Positions 63,156 to 64,000 of a DNA stretch of 64,000 nucleotides are shown here, in pieces (the stretch's first letter is position 1; each line of letters begins with the position of its first letter). The stretch is from the NCBI RefSeq assembly GCF_943733665.1, contig NZ_OX030782.1:2134501-2198500 (forward strand). The letters are read 5' to 3'. Under the pieces are notes generated by a model. It did not search any database, was not told the DNA's origin, and saw nothing but the letters and a program-made list of their open reading frames with translations. The stretch comes from Aquimarina sp. Aq107 (GTDB taxonomy: Bacteria; Bacteroidota; Bacteroidia; Flavobacteriales; Flavobacteriaceae). A program made the position numbers and the translations under genes.

Positions 63156-63455
63156 TTATTGCTCTCTTCTTGGTGGTCCTTTTCTTTCAGGTTTAGGAGC
63201 TTTTTTCAATTCTTCTTTAGTAATAAACCCATCTTCATCTAAATCAATTTTTGCAAAATCTCTTTCTAAAGGTCCTTTAACTTCTTCCTTTGCTAATTTT
63301 CCATCTTCATTCTCATCCATCATTTTAAAAATCTCTTCAACACTAGGTCTTTCTTTTCCTTTCTTTTCTTCTTTTGATTGTGCATTTGATTTACACGAAA
63401 ACAGTAATAAACAAAGTGTCATTAATAATCCTAGATTCAACAAGTTACTTTTCAT
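63156..63455 (-). CDS. EF-hand lipoprotein
   Basis: A 99-residue lipoprotein from ATG 63455 (lipobox 'LFSC', Cys21); the frame extends upstream to 63566 but without a sensible signal. Two canonical EF-hand loops: Asp47-Glu58 ('DENEDGKLAKEE') and Asp71-Glu82 ('DLDEDGFITKEE'), so calcium binding outside the cell membrane is expected. The C-terminus (83-99) is a basic proline-rich tail with 'RKGPPRRE', like the tails of the first-locus YHYH protein. First gene of the operon; its promoter region carries the 21-bp-period repeats. Confidence 0.87.
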   Translation of the reverse strand: MKSNLLNLGLLMTLCLLLFSCKSNAQSKEEKKGKERPSVEEIFKMMDENEDGKLAKEEVKGPLERDFAKIDLDEDGFITKEELKKAPKPERKGPPRREQ

Positions 63456-63521
63456 TTTTTTTATGTTTATGTTTCTTGTATAGACTATAAATTTCGGTAA
63501 AAGTATAATGCAAATGAAGAG

Positions 63522-63577
63522 TTTTCTGTCGACCACATATAGTTTTAGGCGAATGTTCATTTCCATTCTGTGAACGA
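63522..63577. promoter_or_regulatory. 21-bp-period direct repeats upstream of the second YHYH operon
   Basis: Three units 21 bp apart: TTTTCTGTCGACCA (63522), TTTTAGGCGAATGT (63543) and CATTCTGTGAACGA (63564). The core TTCTGTGAA is exact in the third and is also exact upstream of the first YHYH operon at 19790-19798. The block is 67 bp from the EF-hand ATG on one side and about 70 bp from the ATG of the divergent membrane gene on the other, so one regulator could control both directions. Confidence 0.6.
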
Positions 63578-63645
63578 ACTAAAAGATATAGCTCTTAATC
63601 ATCTATTTTGAAACTCAACTATTATATTTTCATTTAATTTGTACT

Positions 63646-64000
63646 ATGAATAATTATAAAAGGTTTCTTTTTCAAATAGTTTTATGGGGAATTATTTGGT
63701 TTTTTTTATCATTTGGACAAAATAATAACGAAAAGTTCCTTATCGAAAACTCCATTCTTTTTGCGTTCCAAATTGGACTTATTGGGTTATTAATTTTTTT
63801 TATTGCCAAACATTTTTTATTTAAAAAGAAATACTTGTTTTTCTTTTTAATTTCTTTAAGTATAATTTGTGTGTCGGCATTGTCATCATCTACGATATCT
63901 TCTAATTTATCCAGTAGAATACTCCCTCCTCGTAATAATCCTAGAATGGTTGATCCACCTTTTAAAAGACCTCCAAGAAGAATAAAACCTCCATCTATTT
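63646..64000 (+). CDS. membrane protein, probable LytS-type sensor kinase, partial
   Basis: The first 118 codons of a gene that runs off the window. Three hydrophobic segments (about 5-22, 33-55 and 62-84) are followed by a proline- and Arg/Lys-rich stretch from about residue 90 (pattern ILPPRNNPRM, then PPFKRPPRR), which topology would put in the periplasm before a fourth helix. This start is typical of four-helix LytS/His_kinase sensors in Bacteroidota, but no kinase motif is inside the window, so the call is inference. Divergent from the second YHYH operon. Confidence 0.55.
   Translation, partial: MNNYKRFLFQIVLWGIIWFFLSFGQNNNEKFLIENSILFAFQIGLIGLLIFFIAKHFLFKKKYLFFFLISLSIICVSALSSSTISSNLSSRILPPRNNPRMVDPPFKRPPRRIKPPSI

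Noticed and set aside
1..64000. CRISPR arrays, insertion sequences, prophage genes, antiphage defence islands, tRNA and rRNA genes
   Set aside because: Looked for repeat-spacer patterns, transposase or integrase products, toxin pairs and RNA folds; none was recognisable in the window.

Overview
The window is a low-GC (roughly one third G+C by eye), densely coding stretch of a Bacteroidota chromosome, most likely a marine-type member of the Flavobacteriaceae. Signs are: two very large secreted proteins with type IX secretion C-terminal sorting domains (25225-28233, 31897-34896), GEVED/CBM6/PA14 modules, LytS/LytTR two-component pairs, AraC regulators with membrane-sensor N-termini, DUF3667 and DUF5777 proteins, near absence of Shine-Dalgarno sequences, and Bacteroidota -7 elements (TAnnTTTG). 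I cannot name the genus. I see no tRNA, rRNA, CRISPR array, insertion sequence or prophage.

Layout. 1-3074: AraC regulator divergent from an aldehyde dehydrogenase plus DUF779 pair. 3267-7581: gamma-glutamyltransferase, YfcC-type transporter and M20 peptidase, one apparent operon for gamma-glutamyl peptide use. 7916-9677: small membrane protein and acyltransferase. 9787-13777: amidohydrolase, serine hydrolase and a second amidohydrolase, all exported. 13877-17332: two membrane-anchored AraC regulators and a membrane-anchored DJ-1/PfpI protein. 17611-19698: first YHYH operon. 19935-22490: GAF histidine kinase divergent from an iron-dependent alcohol dehydrogenase. 22567-24910: serine hydrolase, membrane protein, ECF sigma factor and a membrane companion with overlapping ends. 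25225-34896: T9SS cargo proteins, outer-membrane phospholipase A, oligopeptidase B. 35025-45438: two ABC-2 exporters (one permease fused to an M1 aminopeptidase) flanking two convergent LytS/LytTR pairs, with two tiny hydrophobic ORFs. 45559-53484: LamG lipoprotein, penicillin acylase, SelO, DUF3667, M28 peptidase.

53575-60827 is the most unusual part. A three-gene cassette (OB-fold protein, YceI, DUF5777 barrel) is present twice in opposite orientation, around a membrane receptor that carries its own LytTR DNA-binding domain. The copy on the right is joined by a COG4315 repeat lipoprotein, a mono-heme lipoprotein and a hotdog-like protein. The leader regions of both arms share a 27-bp element, a direct repeat of about 20 bp period and a TTATTTGCA box at exactly the same distance, which argues that the two arms form one regulon controlled by the receptor between them.

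61099-64000: second YHYH operon, made only of predicted lipoproteins (EF-hand, YHYH, MORN-type repeat, SCO1-like), divergent from a membrane protein that runs off the window and looks like a LytS-type sensor kinase. Its promoter region carries 9-bp direct repeats with a 21-bp period (core TTCTGTGAA); the same repeats with the same period lie at the same distance upstream of the first YHYH operon 44 kb away. The two YHYH loci are therefore probably co-regulated, by a LytTR-type regulator expected just beyond the right edge.
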